From the NCBI GenBank assembly GCA_963724975.1, contig CAVRXB010000002.1:62001-126000 (forward strand): a stretch of DNA of 64,000 bases. Direction: 5' to 3'. Under the pieces are notes generated by a model, which worked only from the letters and a program-made list of their open reading frames with translations, ran no database searches and was not told the DNA's origin. A program made the translations under genes and the position numbers. This stretch comes from CAIWHR01 sp963724975 (GTDB lineage: Bacteria; Pseudomonadota; Gammaproteobacteria; Burkholderiales; Casimicrobiaceae). This document shows positions 34,292 to 42,303 of the stretch, in pieces; position 1 is the stretch's first letter; each line of letters opens with the position of its first letter.

Positions 34292-34319
34292 ACCGCGGCT
34301 TTCGGGCCGCGGTTTTTTT
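34292..34319 (+). terminator. Rho-independent terminator after the 165-residue secreted protein
   Basis: Stem ACCGCGGC / GCCGCGGT with loop TTTCGG, then seven T. Its right edge overlaps the stop codon of the converging histidine kinase gene. Confidence 0.9.
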
Positions 34320-35670
34320 ATGCCGCGGCTTTTGGGAAGCGAACGGTCACGCCAAGACCTTCGCCCTGTGGTCGCGCAATCCCGGGCCCTAGCACGATGT
34401 TGGCGTCGTGCCGCTCGGCGATTCGCTTAACGATTGCAAGTCCGAGTCCACTGCCTGAGACATCGGTGGCGCCCGGGGTCGGCGCGCGGTAGAAACGATC
34501 AAAGACCCGCGTACGCTCGCTTGCCGCAATTCCCGGCCCCGAGTCGCGAATCGCGACCGACACATCGTTGGCGGCCTGCTCCACCGACACGTCGACGCGG
34601 CCGCCCGCAGGCGTATAGCGGACGGCGTTGTCCACGAGATTCGACAGGAGCACCCGCAACGCCGTGGCGTCGCCGTTCACGACCATTGGAACTGTGTCCG
34701 GTGGGTCTGCGGCACGGCCCGTCATTCCGATATCGACGCTACGCGCGGCGGCGATGGCTGCGTGGTCCGCTACGACATTGCGGGCAAGCGCCGCGAGATT
34801 GACCGGCGCAAAATTGCTCGCCGCGACGTCAGGCTCCTCCCGTGCAAGAGCGAGCAGCTGCTCGACGAGATGCGTCGCGCGCGAAATGCCCGCGCGCATC
34901 TCGATGAGCGCGGCGCGCCGTTCGGCCTCGGTGCCGGCGCGCTCGGCGAGCTGCGCCTGCAGGTGGACCGCGGTGAGCGGCGTGCGCAGCTCGTGCGCCG
35001 CATCTGCGATGAACGCCCGCTGTGCGCCGAGCGCGCGATCGAGTCGGGACAACAGGCCATTGAGCGCCTGCGCGAGCGGCCGCACTTCGTCAGGCAAGCC
35101 CGTCTCATCAAGTGGGGAGAGGCCGCCGGGGACGCGCTTGCCGACAGCGGCGGTCAGGCGTGCGAGCGGCGCGAGTCCGCGCGCGACACCAATGGCGATG
35201 AGCACCGCGAGCAACGGAGCGACCACGAGCAATGGGACGATCGTGCGCAATGCCATGCTCGCGGCGAGCTCGCGGCGGGTGCTCATCGGCTGCGCGACCT
35301 GCACCACCTCGTCGCCGGCAAGCGTGCTGAAGACGCGCCAGTCTCCGGTTGAAGTCTTGATCGTGTTGAAGCCGAGCTGCGCATATTGCGGCAGCGGATC
35401 CCGCGGTTGCGAGACGAAGCGCTGGACTCCGTTGCGATCCCAGATCTGCACGACGAGCGCGTCGCCGCCGACAGCCAGTCCGCCCGGTGTGCCGGCGAGC
35501 GGCACGCCGATGAGCGAGGCTGCCATCTGCCGCAATTGATAGTCGAAGATCTCGTTCGCCTCGTCGCGTGCGCGCATGTAGGTTGCGACTGCGGCGGCGG
35601 CGACGGCAATGATGAGTCCGCCCGCGAGCCAGACGAGAAGATCACGCCGGATCGATCGACGGGACGTCAT
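34318..35670 (-). CDS. Sensor histidine kinase, QseC/PmrB-like
   Basis: 450 residues. Two membrane helices (LLVWLAGGLIIAVAAAAVAT and MALRTIVPLLVVAPLLAVLI) flank a periplasmic domain of about 110 residues. Then a HAMP-like linker, the H box AFIADAAHELRTPLTAVHLQ, N box LLSNLVDNAVRYTP, D box IRDSGPGIA and G box GSGLGLAIV. The periplasmic part (SLIGVPLAGTPGG, PRDPLPQYAQLGF) matches the 2CSK_N-type sensor domain of betaproteobacterial QseC-like kinases. Its ATG overlaps the response-regulator stop (TGATG). Confidence 0.92.
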   Translation of the reverse strand: MTSRRSIRRDLLVWLAGGLIIAVAAAAVATYMRARDEANEIFDYQLRQMAASLIGVPLAGTPGGLAVGGDALVVQIWDRNGVQRFVSQPRDPLPQYAQLGFNTIKTSTGDWRVFSTLAGDEVVQVAQPMSTRRELAASMALRTIVPLLVVAPLLAVLIAIGVARGLAPLARLTAAVGKRVPGGLSPLDETGLPDEVRPLAQALNGLLSRLDRALGAQRAFIADAAHELRTPLTAVHLQAQLAERAGTEAERRAALIEMRAGISRATHLVEQLLALAREEPDVAASNFAPVNLAALARNVVADHAAIAAARSVDIGMTGRAADPPDTVPMVVNGDATALRVLLSNLVDNAVRYTPAGGRVDVSVEQAANDVSVAIRDSGPGIAASERTRVFDRFYRAPTPGATDVSGSGLGLAIVKRIAERHDANIVLGPGIARPQGEGLGVTVRFPKAAA

Positions 35671-36341
35671 CACCGATCCACATGCCCCCGGGCGATCGTC
35701 CATCCCACGCCACGGACGTTGCGGATCGTGTCGGGCGGCAGCTTGCGTCGCAGCGCGTGCAAATGCACTTCGACCGCGTTGCTGCCGACTTCCTCATTCC
35801 AGCCGTAGAGCTTTTCCTCGAGTTGCACGCGCGAGAGCACGGCGCCGGGCCGAACGAGCAGCGCTTCGAGCAGCGCGAACTCGCGCGCCGACAGCGCGAG
35901 GGGATTGTCGCGGACGCGCACCTCGTGCGTCGCGGGGTCGAGCGTAATGTCGCCGGCGGTGAGGATGGGCGCCGCCCGACCGGAGCGACGGCGCAGCAGC
36001 GCACGGATGCGTGCCGCGAGCTCCGTCAGCTCGAAGGGCTTCAGCACATAGTCATCGGCCCCGGCATCGAGGCCGGCGACGCGGTCGGCGACGGCGTCGC
36101 GCGCGGTCACGATCAGCACCGGCCGCGCGTCGCCGCGCCGGCGCATCCCGCGGAGAACCTCCAGGCCTTCCTTGCGCGGCAGCCCGAGGTCGAGCAGCAG
36201 GAGGTCATGGACATTCTCGGCGAGCGCGACTTCTGTGGCGCGGCCATCGCGCACCCAGTCGACGGCGAATCCGTCCTGATGCAGGCCGCGCCGGACCGAC
36301 TCGCCGATCATCGCGTCGTCCTCGGCAAGAAGCAGGCGCAT
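35670..36341 (-). CDS. OmpR-family response regulator, QseB/PmrA-like
   Basis: 223 residues. Receiver domain: acidic pocket LLAEDDAMIG, phosphoacceptor Asp51 in HDLLLLDLGLPRKEG, Thr in VLIVTARD and Lys in DDYVLKPFELTEL. C-terminal winged helix: NPLALSAREFALLEALLVRP and GSNAVEVHLHALRRKL. This QseB/PmrA/TctD group often binds CTTAAx-N5-CTTAAx direct repeats. One such repeat lies upstream of the Do protease gene in this window (31154-31170). Confidence 0.93.
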   Translation of the reverse strand: MRLLLAEDDAMIGESVRRGLHQDGFAVDWVRDGRATEVALAENVHDLLLLDLGLPRKEGLEVLRGMRRRGDARPVLIVTARDAVADRVAGLDAGADDYVLKPFELTELAARIRALLRRRSGRAAPILTAGDITLDPATHEVRVRDNPLALSAREFALLEALLVRPGAVLSRVQLEEKLYGWNEEVGSNAVEVHLHALRRKLPPDTIRNVRGVGWTIARGHVDR

Positions 36342-36378
36342 GCGAACAATGACGGCGCGCGAACCGCGCCGGGCGATG

Positions 36379-36777
36379 TCAGGACTTGGGCTCGAACTTG
36401 AGCGATGCCGAATTCATGCAGTAGCGAAGGCCCGTCGGCTCGGGGCCGTCTTCGAACACGTGTCCCAAGTGAGCGTCACACGCCGCACAAACGACTTCTG
36501 TGCGCTGCACGAGCCAACTCGAGTCGTCTTCCTTGCGCACGTTGTCGGGCGACAACGGCGCGTAGAAGCTGGGCCAGCCGGTGCCGGAGTCGAACTTGGT
36601 CGCCGCATCGAAAAGCGGCGCCCCGCAGCATGTGCAGCGATACGTTCCCGGGTCGTGCTTATCCCAATATTCGCCGCTGAACGCGCGCTCGGTACCCTTC
36701 TTGCGCGCGATCTTGTACTGCTCGGGCGTGAGTTCTTTTTGCCATTCGGCATCGGACTTGGTGACCTTGTCTACCAT
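36379..36777 (-). CDS. msrB: Peptide-methionine (R)-S-oxide reductase
   Basis: 132 residues. Reduces methionine-R-sulfoxide in oxidised proteins. Zinc-binding pairs CTCCG (about 48-52) and CAAC (about 97-100); core GTGWPSF; catalytic Cys in RYCMNSASL. No signal peptide. Length normal. Not in an obvious operon: the response regulator begins 37 bases downstream on the same strand. Confidence 0.95.
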   Translation of the reverse strand: MVDKVTKSDAEWQKELTPEQYKIARKKGTERAFSGEYWDKHDPGTYRCTCCGAPLFDAATKFDSGTGWPSFYAPLSPDNVRKEDDSSWLVQRTEVVCAACDAHLGHVFEDGPEPTGLRYCMNSASLKFEPKS

Positions 36778-36943
36778 GAGGTTTCTCCTGCGAGAACAGG
36801 GATCGTGCGCCGCCGCCGTCTTGTGGCCAAGTGGGGCAACAGCCTCACTTACCCATTACCACGCTCCGGAATTGGGATGACGGGATCAAGTATAGTGGAG
36901 GTCTGCATCGCTCTTCACAAGCCTGCTTCACCCTGCGCAAATC

Positions 36944-38155
36944 TTGGATACTGCCCGAATCGACCCGTTCCGCCACGATGTGAGAGTGATCGGGCTGATC
37001 GGGCTCGCCCACGGCATGTCGCATTTCTTCCAGCTGGTGCTGCCGTCGATGTTCCCGCTGCTGCTCGCCGAGTTCGACGTCTCGTTCGCGGCGCTGGGTG
37101 CGCTCGCCGGGATTTTCTACTTCGCGAGCGGCATCACCCAATTCGCGGCCGGGTTCGCCGTCGACCGCTTCGGCGCCCGTCCTGTGCTGCTTGGCGGACT
37201 GGGCTTGCTCGCCGGCGGAACGATCGTCGCGAGCCTCGTGCCTGGCATCTATTGGCTGTATCCGATCGCCGCGCTGATGGGGGTGGGCAACGGCGTATTC
37301 CATCCCGCGGATTTCGCGATCCTCAACGCAAGCGTCGCGCCAAAACGGCTGGGATACGCGTACAGCACGCACGGGATCGGCGGCAACCTCGGATACGCGC
37401 TTGCGCCGGTATTGGGCTACGGGCTGGGTTCGGCGCTCGGTTGGCGCCCGGCGCTGGCGCTCTTCGGCCTCGCGGGGCTTGTCGTTCTCGGTCTGATGGC
37501 GACCCAGCGCGTCGTGCTCGAGTCCCATCGCGCGGCCGATGGCAAAGGACAATCCCTGCGCGGCAGCCTGCATCTCTTCCGGCAGCCGGCCATCCTGCTT
37601 TGCTTTGGCTATTTCGTGTTCCAGACGATCGCCGGCATGGGCATCCAGACCCTTGGCGCGCTTGCGCTCAACGTCACGTTCGCCGTGCCGATGGCCCTGG
37701 CGGCATCGGCGGTCACCGCATACCTGCTGGGCAGCACCGCGGGAATCCTCGCCGGCGGGTTCGTCGCAGCCCGGACCACCCATCATGACCGAGTTGCCGC
37801 GGCAGGACTGCTCGCCGGGGCACTGCTGATCGCCGTCGTTGCGAGCGACCTTCCCCGCGCTGCGTTGCTGCCGCTCTTCGCGACAATCGGCTTCGTGCTG
37901 GGAGGAACCGGTCCATCGCGCGACTTGATCGTCCGCAATGCGACCCCCCGCGGCGCGGCAGGGCGTGTCTACGGATTCGTCTATTCGGGTCTCGACGTCG
38001 GCTCGACGGTTGCACCCGTCTGGTTTGGGGCGATGCTCGACCACGGCATGGGCCGTGGCATGTTTCTCGCGATCGCGCTCACGCTGCTGATTGCGATCGG
38101 CACCGTGGTGAAAATTCGCACGGCGCGGGGCGTTGCGGCGACCGGGGCGGAGTGA
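36944..38155 (+). CDS. Major facilitator superfamily transporter
   Basis: 403 residues and twelve predicted membrane helices. Family clues: AAGFAVDRFGARPVLLGGLG (the G-x-x-x-D-R-x-G-x-R motif after helix 2), GNGVFHPADFAILN and GGTGPSRDLIVRN. The HPAD motif and helix pattern are those of the fosmidomycin-resistance-like/YfcJ group. Substrate not predictable. The TTG start is uncertain; a GTG at 36980 is the alternative, and neither has a clear ribosome site. First of four plus-strand genes with small gaps. Confidence 0.87.
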   Translation: MDTARIDPFRHDVRVIGLIGLAHGMSHFFQLVLPSMFPLLLAEFDVSFAALGALAGIFYFASGITQFAAGFAVDRFGARPVLLGGLGLLAGGTIVASLVPGIYWLYPIAALMGVGNGVFHPADFAILNASVAPKRLGYAYSTHGIGGNLGYALAPVLGYGLGSALGWRPALALFGLAGLVVLGLMATQRVVLESHRAADGKGQSLRGSLHLFRQPAILLCFGYFVFQTIAGMGIQTLGALALNVTFAVPMALAASAVTAYLLGSTAGILAGGFVAARTTHHDRVAAAGLLAGALLIAVVASDLPRAALLPLFATIGFVLGGTGPSRDLIVRNATPRGAAGRVYGFVYSGLDVGSTVAPVWFGAMLDHGMGRGMFLAIALTLLIAIGTVVKIRTARGVAATGAE

Positions 38156-38161
38156 CTGCGA

Positions 38162-38941
38162 ATGGATCTTGGAATCGCGGGGCGCAATGCGCTCGTATGC
38201 GCGGCAAGCAAAGGGCTGGGTCGCGGCTGCGCTGAGGCGCTCGCGCAAGCGGGTTGCGAAGTCACCATCGTCGCCCGCACCGAAGACGTATTGCGCGCGA
38301 CAGCGACCGACATCGGCGCTGCCGTGCGACGCGACATCGGATGGGTAGCGTGCGACATCACGACGCCGGAGGGCCGCGCGAAGGCGCTTGCCGCTTGTCC
38401 GCAGCCCGACATCCTCGTCAACAACGCGGGAGGACCGCCTCCAGGCGACTTCCGCGACTGGGATCGCGCGGCGTGGATCCGTGCGCTCGACGCCAACATG
38501 CTGACGCCGATCGAGCTCATCAGGGCGACGATCGACGGCATGATCGCCCGCAAGTTTGGCCGCATCGTCAACATCACCTCCGGCGCGGTGAAGGCGCCGA
38601 TCGAATTTCTCGGCTTGTCCAACGGCGCGCGCTCGGGACTGACCGGCTTCGTCGCCGGCCTCGCGCGAAGCGTCGCGCGGCACAACGTGACGATCAACAA
38701 CCTGCTGCCGGGACCGTTCGACACGGATCGGCTGCGTACGACGATGGTGTCGCGCGCGAAAGCCGCCGGCAAGTCCGTGGACGACATGCTTGCCGCGGGG
38801 CGCGCTGCCAATCCGGCCGGGCGTTTCGGCACCATCGAGGAGTTCGGCGCCGCCTGCGCGTACTTGTGCAGCGTGCACGCCGGGTACGTGGTCGGACAGA
38901 ACCTTCTGCTCGATGGCGGGCAATATCCGGGCACTTTCTAA
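38162..38941 (+). CDS. SDR-family protein with non-canonical active site
   Basis: 259 residues. Rossmann fold: ALVCAASKGLGRGCAEALAQ (cofactor loop, A-S-K-G-L-G-R-G), CDITTPEG and PDILVNNAGGPPPG. The active-site serine is in RIVNITSGAVKAP, but the usual YxxxK is replaced by the LGLSNGARSGLTG region, with no Tyr/Lys in place. C-terminal LLPGPFDTDRLRTTM and GYVVGQNLLLDGGQYPGTF. A recognised subgroup of FabG-like proteins shares this LSNGxR motif; their chemistry is unknown. The gene starts 6 bases after the transporter. Confidence 0.9.
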   Translation: MDLGIAGRNALVCAASKGLGRGCAEALAQAGCEVTIVARTEDVLRATATDIGAAVRRDIGWVACDITTPEGRAKALAACPQPDILVNNAGGPPPGDFRDWDRAAWIRALDANMLTPIELIRATIDGMIARKFGRIVNITSGAVKAPIEFLGLSNGARSGLTGFVAGLARSVARHNVTINNLLPGPFDTDRLRTTMVSRAKAAGKSVDDMLAAGRAANPAGRFGTIEEFGAACAYLCSVHAGYVVGQNLLLDGGQYPGTF

Positions 38942-38959
38942 AGCGCGCCCCGCCGACGC

Positions 38960-39655
38960 ATGATCGATCTCTATTACTGGCCGACGCCGAACGGGCACAA
39001 GATCACGATCTTCCTCGAGGAGACGGGTCTTTCCTATGTGCTGAAGCCCGTCAACATCTCGAAAGGCGAGCAATTCGATCCCGCGTTTCTGAGGATTTCG
39101 CCGAACAATCGCATCCCGGCAATCGTCGATCACGCGCCGGCGGATGGCGGCGCGCCGCTGTCGCTGATGGAATCGGGCGCGATTCTCGAATATCTCGCGA
39201 CCAAGACCGGGAAGCTCGCGCCGCACGATTTTCGCGACATCTGGGAATGCCGGCAGTGGGTGTACTGGCAAATGGGCAATCTCGGTCCCATGGCCGGACA
39301 GAATCATCACTTCGCGCTCTATGCCCCGGAAAAACTTCCGTACGCGATCGACCGCTACGTTCGCGAGACAGGACGGCTCTATCGCGTGCTCGATCGACGT
39401 CTTGCCGATCGCTCGTACATCGTCGACGACTATTCGATCGCCGACATCGCGAGCTATCCGTGGGTGCAGCCTGAACGGCAAGGCCAGGACATCGACGAAT
39501 TCCCGCATCTCAAGCGCTGGAAGGCCGAGATCCGCGCGCGTCCCGCCGTGCAGCGCGCGTACGAGATTGCGAAAGCGCTCAATACGAAGCCCGTCGTCAG
39601 CGACGACGAAGCCCGCCGCGTATTGTTCGGCCAGAGCAAGGACACCGTGAAGTAG
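38960..39655 (+). CDS. Glutathione S-transferase (YfcG/Ure2-like)
   Basis: 231 residues. N-terminal thioredoxin-like domain: IDLYYWPTPNGHKITIFLEE, FLRISPNNRIPAIVDH and SLMESGAILEYLA. The TPNGHK motif and the following all-helical domain (ECRQWVYWQMGNLGPMAGQN, YSIADIASYPWVQ) fit the Nu/YfcG class, which has disulfide-bond reductase and peroxidase activity with glutathione in E. coli. It lies 18 bases after the SDR gene. Cytoplasmic. Confidence 0.93.
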   Translation: MIDLYYWPTPNGHKITIFLEETGLSYVLKPVNISKGEQFDPAFLRISPNNRIPAIVDHAPADGGAPLSLMESGAILEYLATKTGKLAPHDFRDIWECRQWVYWQMGNLGPMAGQNHHFALYAPEKLPYAIDRYVRETGRLYRVLDRRLADRSYIVDDYSIADIASYPWVQPERQGQDIDEFPHLKRWKAEIRARPAVQRAYEIAKALNTKPVVSDDEARRVLFGQSKDTVK

Positions 39656-39694
39656 CCACCGGCCGTCGCGCCAAGTCCTAAGCGCGCAACGCGC

Positions 39695-40444
39695 ATGGCG
39701 AATTTCGTTCCCCTCAAGAACTATATGCTGTACTGCCTCGATCGTTTCATCGAGCAATACGGCCTCGACGGACCGTTCCTTGAAATCGGTTGCGGCCGGG
39801 GCGATGTCAGCGCACATCTCGCGCGCCGCGACTGGCGCGGCGTGGCGATCGATTTTTCCGATACCGCGATTCGCGAGGCGCAAGCGAGCCTCGCGCCGTA
39901 TCCCGGCGTCGTTGTGCGCAAGCAGGAGCTCGTCGACGTGACAGGAACCTTCAACACGATCGTGCTGTGGGACGTGCTCGAGCACATCGAGGACGATGCG
40001 GGTGCGCTGCGCGTGATCGAGCGGCTCCTGAATCCCGGTGGCCGGCTGCTCATCGCCGTTCCGAGCAATCCACGGGAATGGCGCTGGGACGACGATTTCT
40101 ACGGGCATTACCGTCGCTATACCGTCGCCGAGTTGAGCCGACAACTGTCAGGCGCAGGGCTCGCGCCACAGGCATTCTGGGATTTCACCTATCCGGTGTT
40201 CTGGGCCATGCGGCGCGTGTACACGCGGTTGAAGCGTGCCGCACCGCTTCCAGCGGACAAGGAGGCATCGACGAAAGCGAGCGCGACGCGCAACGCGTGG
40301 GACGTGCCCTTTCTGTCGCGCATGCTGGATCGCACGGGCGCGCTGTGGTTGCCCATCTACTGGCTGCAGTTCCGGATGTTCCGCAACGCGACGGCGAGGG
40401 GCCACGAGTTCTTTGCGCTGGCGACCAAGTCGACCGCGCGCTGA
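39695..40444 (+). CDS. Class I SAM-dependent methyltransferase
   Basis: 249 residues. SAM-binding motif I in FLEIGCGRGDVSAHLA, motif II-like GVAIDFSDTAIREAQ, motif IV NTIVLWDVLEHIEDD and motif V LNPGGRLLIAVPSN. C-terminal helical part (FWDFTYPVFWAMRRVYTRLK) is amphipathic and may touch the membrane. Its position next to glycosyltransferase genes hints at a saccharide or lipid-linked substrate; no proof. It ends 4 bases before the converging phosphatase gene. Confidence 0.88.
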   Translation: MANFVPLKNYMLYCLDRFIEQYGLDGPFLEIGCGRGDVSAHLARRDWRGVAIDFSDTAIREAQASLAPYPGVVVRKQELVDVTGTFNTIVLWDVLEHIEDDAGALRVIERLLNPGGRLLIAVPSNPREWRWDDDFYGHYRRYTVAELSRQLSGAGLAPQAFWDFTYPVFWAMRRVYTRLKRAAPLPADKEASTKASATRNAWDVPFLSRMLDRTGALWLPIYWLQFRMFRNATARGHEFFALATKSTAR

Positions 40445-40448
40445 AGGC

Positions 40449-41111
40449 CTACGACGGGGTCATCGCGAGCGCGTGCCACTCTTCGAGAGGAACGCGCGCG
40501 ACCACACGGAAACCGTCCTTTCCCTGCGGCTCGATGACGGCAGCTTCGCCTTCGGCAAGATACGACCCGCCGACGATCGCGCGGAACGGATTGCCGTGGC
40601 TTACGATCACACGGTTGGTTTCGCGGGCAACGGGGAACGCGAGAAGATCGCGCAGGCCCGCATAGCGTTCCGGCGACTCGGGCTGCGCCGGTCCCCCGCG
40701 GGCGGCGGGCGACGCCGTCGCACGCCCGAAGATCAGCTGAGCCGTTTCCATCGTCCTGCAGAACGGGCTTGCCAGGACTTCGCCGATCGGTATCCCGAGC
40801 GCGCGAATGTCCGCGCCGATCGCGCGCGCTTCGGCGCGGCCCTTGTCCGTGAGGTTGCGCTGGGTCGCGCAATCCTCATAGCCCGTCATCCGCTCGTCGT
40901 TCTGTCCGAAATCGGTTGCCGCATGACGAAAGTACAGAACGTAACCGCCGCCGCGAAGGGCGGCGACGAGCGCCGCTCCCTTGAGTTCCGCTGGTACCGA
41001 TGCGGGGGGCTGCGCTGATAGCGGCAGCATGCCGCAGAGCGCCGCGCCGACGGCCAGTGCCGCGATCAGGCGCCCCACGATGCGCCGTTGTCTTCCCTTC
41101 GCGTCCATCAT
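40449..41111 (-). CDS. Exported histidine phosphatase family protein
   Basis: 220 residues. N-terminal signal-like hydrophobic stretch (VGRLIAALAVGAALCGMLPL), then the phosphoglycerate mutase-like fold: VLYFRHAATDFGQND (RHG motif changed to RHA), ADIRALGIPIGEVLASPFCR, METAQLIFGR and the second His in IVSHGNPFRAI. Likely a periplasmic phosphatase of unknown substrate. The start ATG overlaps the GtrA stop (ATGA), so it is the last gene of the GT cluster on this strand. Confidence 0.87.
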   Translation of the reverse strand: MMDAKGRQRRIVGRLIAALAVGAALCGMLPLSAQPPASVPAELKGAALVAALRGGGYVLYFRHAATDFGQNDERMTGYEDCATQRNLTDKGRAEARAIGADIRALGIPIGEVLASPFCRTMETAQLIFGRATASPAARGGPAQPESPERYAGLRDLLAFPVARETNRVIVSHGNPFRAIVGGSYLAEGEAAVIEPQGKDGFRVVARVPLEEWHALAMTPS

Positions 41112-41524
41112 CGAAACACCCAAAGACGGTAAGCGAGATAGTTTACAAAAGTCAGCGCAATGGTGGTGGTCACTTGGGCGGGCCACACGCTGAGGCCCGA
41201 TTGGAGCAGCAAGGCGAGCAGGCTGCTGTTCGCGATCAATTGCAATGTTATGACCAATACAAAGCGGAGGCTCGCGACACGGACGCCGCGCGTGGGCTCG
41301 AAGATATGCCAATACGAAAGCACGAAGCGCGTGAGGGCGCCGGCGGCGAAGCCGAACGTGCTGGCCGGCACGCCTGTCATGCCGGTGCGCAGAAGCCCGT
41401 ACATCGACGCGTAGTGCGCTGCGACGGCGAGAAACCCGGTCATCACGTGAAGCACGAACGTATGGAGCCAGTGCACCAGGCTGCCGTCCGACACCGGGCG
41501 GCGAAAGAGCTTGCGGACGGGCAT
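41108..41524 (-). CDS. GtrA-like membrane protein
   Basis: 138 residues from ATG 41524; a TTG at 41551 overlapping the upstream stop is the alternative. Four hydrophobic helices: HTFVLHVMTGFLAVAAHYAS, STFGFAAGALTRFVLSYWHI, LRFVLVITLQLIANSSLLAL and VTTTIALTFVNYLAYRLWVF. The closing NYLAYRLWVF is diagnostic. GtrA-type proteins are thought to help move undecaprenyl-linked sugars across the membrane. It sits between a GT2 enzyme and the phosphatase gene. Confidence 0.85.
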   Translation of the reverse strand: MPVRKLFRRPVSDGSLVHWLHTFVLHVMTGFLAVAAHYASMYGLLRTGMTGVPASTFGFAAGALTRFVLSYWHIFEPTRGVRVASLRFVLVITLQLIANSSLLALLLQSGLSVWPAQVTTTIALTFVNYLAYRLWVFR

Positions 41525-41547
41525 AGCGGAGGTGACCGGTGCGCGCG

Positions 41548-42303
41548 TCAACCGGCGCGCGGCGGTGTCGCGAACAAGCGGTGCCGGTAGATGCCGATGC
41601 GCGTGAAAAAGGCGAGCAGCGCGGTACCCACCACACCGAAACCGTAATGGACCGCGCCGGGAAAGTCGATCGAGCTCGCCTCGGGGAAATAGCGCGTCGG
41701 TACCGACACCTCGCCGACGCGAAAGCGCGCGAGAATCGTCTGCGCCAGGATCTCATTGTCGAACACGAAGTCATCCGAGTTCTGCTGCCAGGGCAGCGTG
41801 TCGAGGAGCGTCCTCGAATACGCCCGATAGCCCGAGTGATACTCGGAAAGCTTGGCGCCGAGGAGCATGTTCTCAAAGGCGGTGAGCAAACGGTTCGCGA
41901 CGTATTTCCACCGTGGCATGCCGCCCGCAAGCGCGCCGCCGCACAGGATGCGCGAGCCGATCACGACGTCGTAGACGCCCGACGCGATCATCGCGGCCAT
42001 TGCGGTGACGAGCCGCGGGTCGTACTGGTAATCGGGATGCACCATGACGACGATGTCCGCGCCGCGCGCGAGCGCCTCGCGGTAACAGGTCTTCTGGTTC
42101 GCGCCGTAGCCCATGTTGCGCGGATGCAGAATCACCTCGAGCCCGAGGCTGCGCGCGACCACGACCGTGTCGTCGTCGCTCGCATCGTCGACGACGATGA
42201 TGCCGTCGATGATGTCGCGCGGCAGCTCGCGCCATGTCGCCTCCAGCGTGCGGCCGGCATGGAACGCGGGCATGACGACGACGATGCGCTTATCGTTCAG
42301 CAC
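41548..42303 (-). CDS. Glycosyltransferase family 2 (dolichol-phosphate-mannose-synthase-like)
   Basis: 251 residues from GTG 42303 (a TTG at 42336 is possible). GT-A fold: RIVVVMPAFHAGRTLEATWR, GIIVVDDASDDDTVVVA, NMGYGANQKTCYREAL, DIVVMVHPDYQYDPRLV (DxD-like) and LSEYHSGYRAYSRTLLDTLP. Typical of enzymes that load a sugar onto polyprenyl phosphate. No membrane anchor except a weak C-terminal hydrophobic segment. It overlaps the upstream membrane glycosyltransferase gene by 14 bases. Confidence 0.9.
   Translation of the reverse strand: MLNDKRIVVVMPAFHAGRTLEATWRELPRDIIDGIIVVDDASDDDTVVVARSLGLEVILHPRNMGYGANQKTCYREALARGADIVVMVHPDYQYDPRLVTAMAAMIASGVYDVVIGSRILCGGALAGGMPRWKYVANRLLTAFENMLLGAKLSEYHSGYRAYSRTLLDTLPWQQNSDDFVFDNEILAQTILARFRVGEVSVPTRYFPEASSIDFPGAVHYGFGVVGTALLAFFTRIGIYRHRLFATPPRAG

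Noticed and set aside
36845..40144. Long minus-strand open frame (about 1099 codons)
   Set aside because: It covers four real plus-strand genes (MFS, SDR, GST, methyltransferase), all with clear motifs. The product is low in complexity and has no domain.
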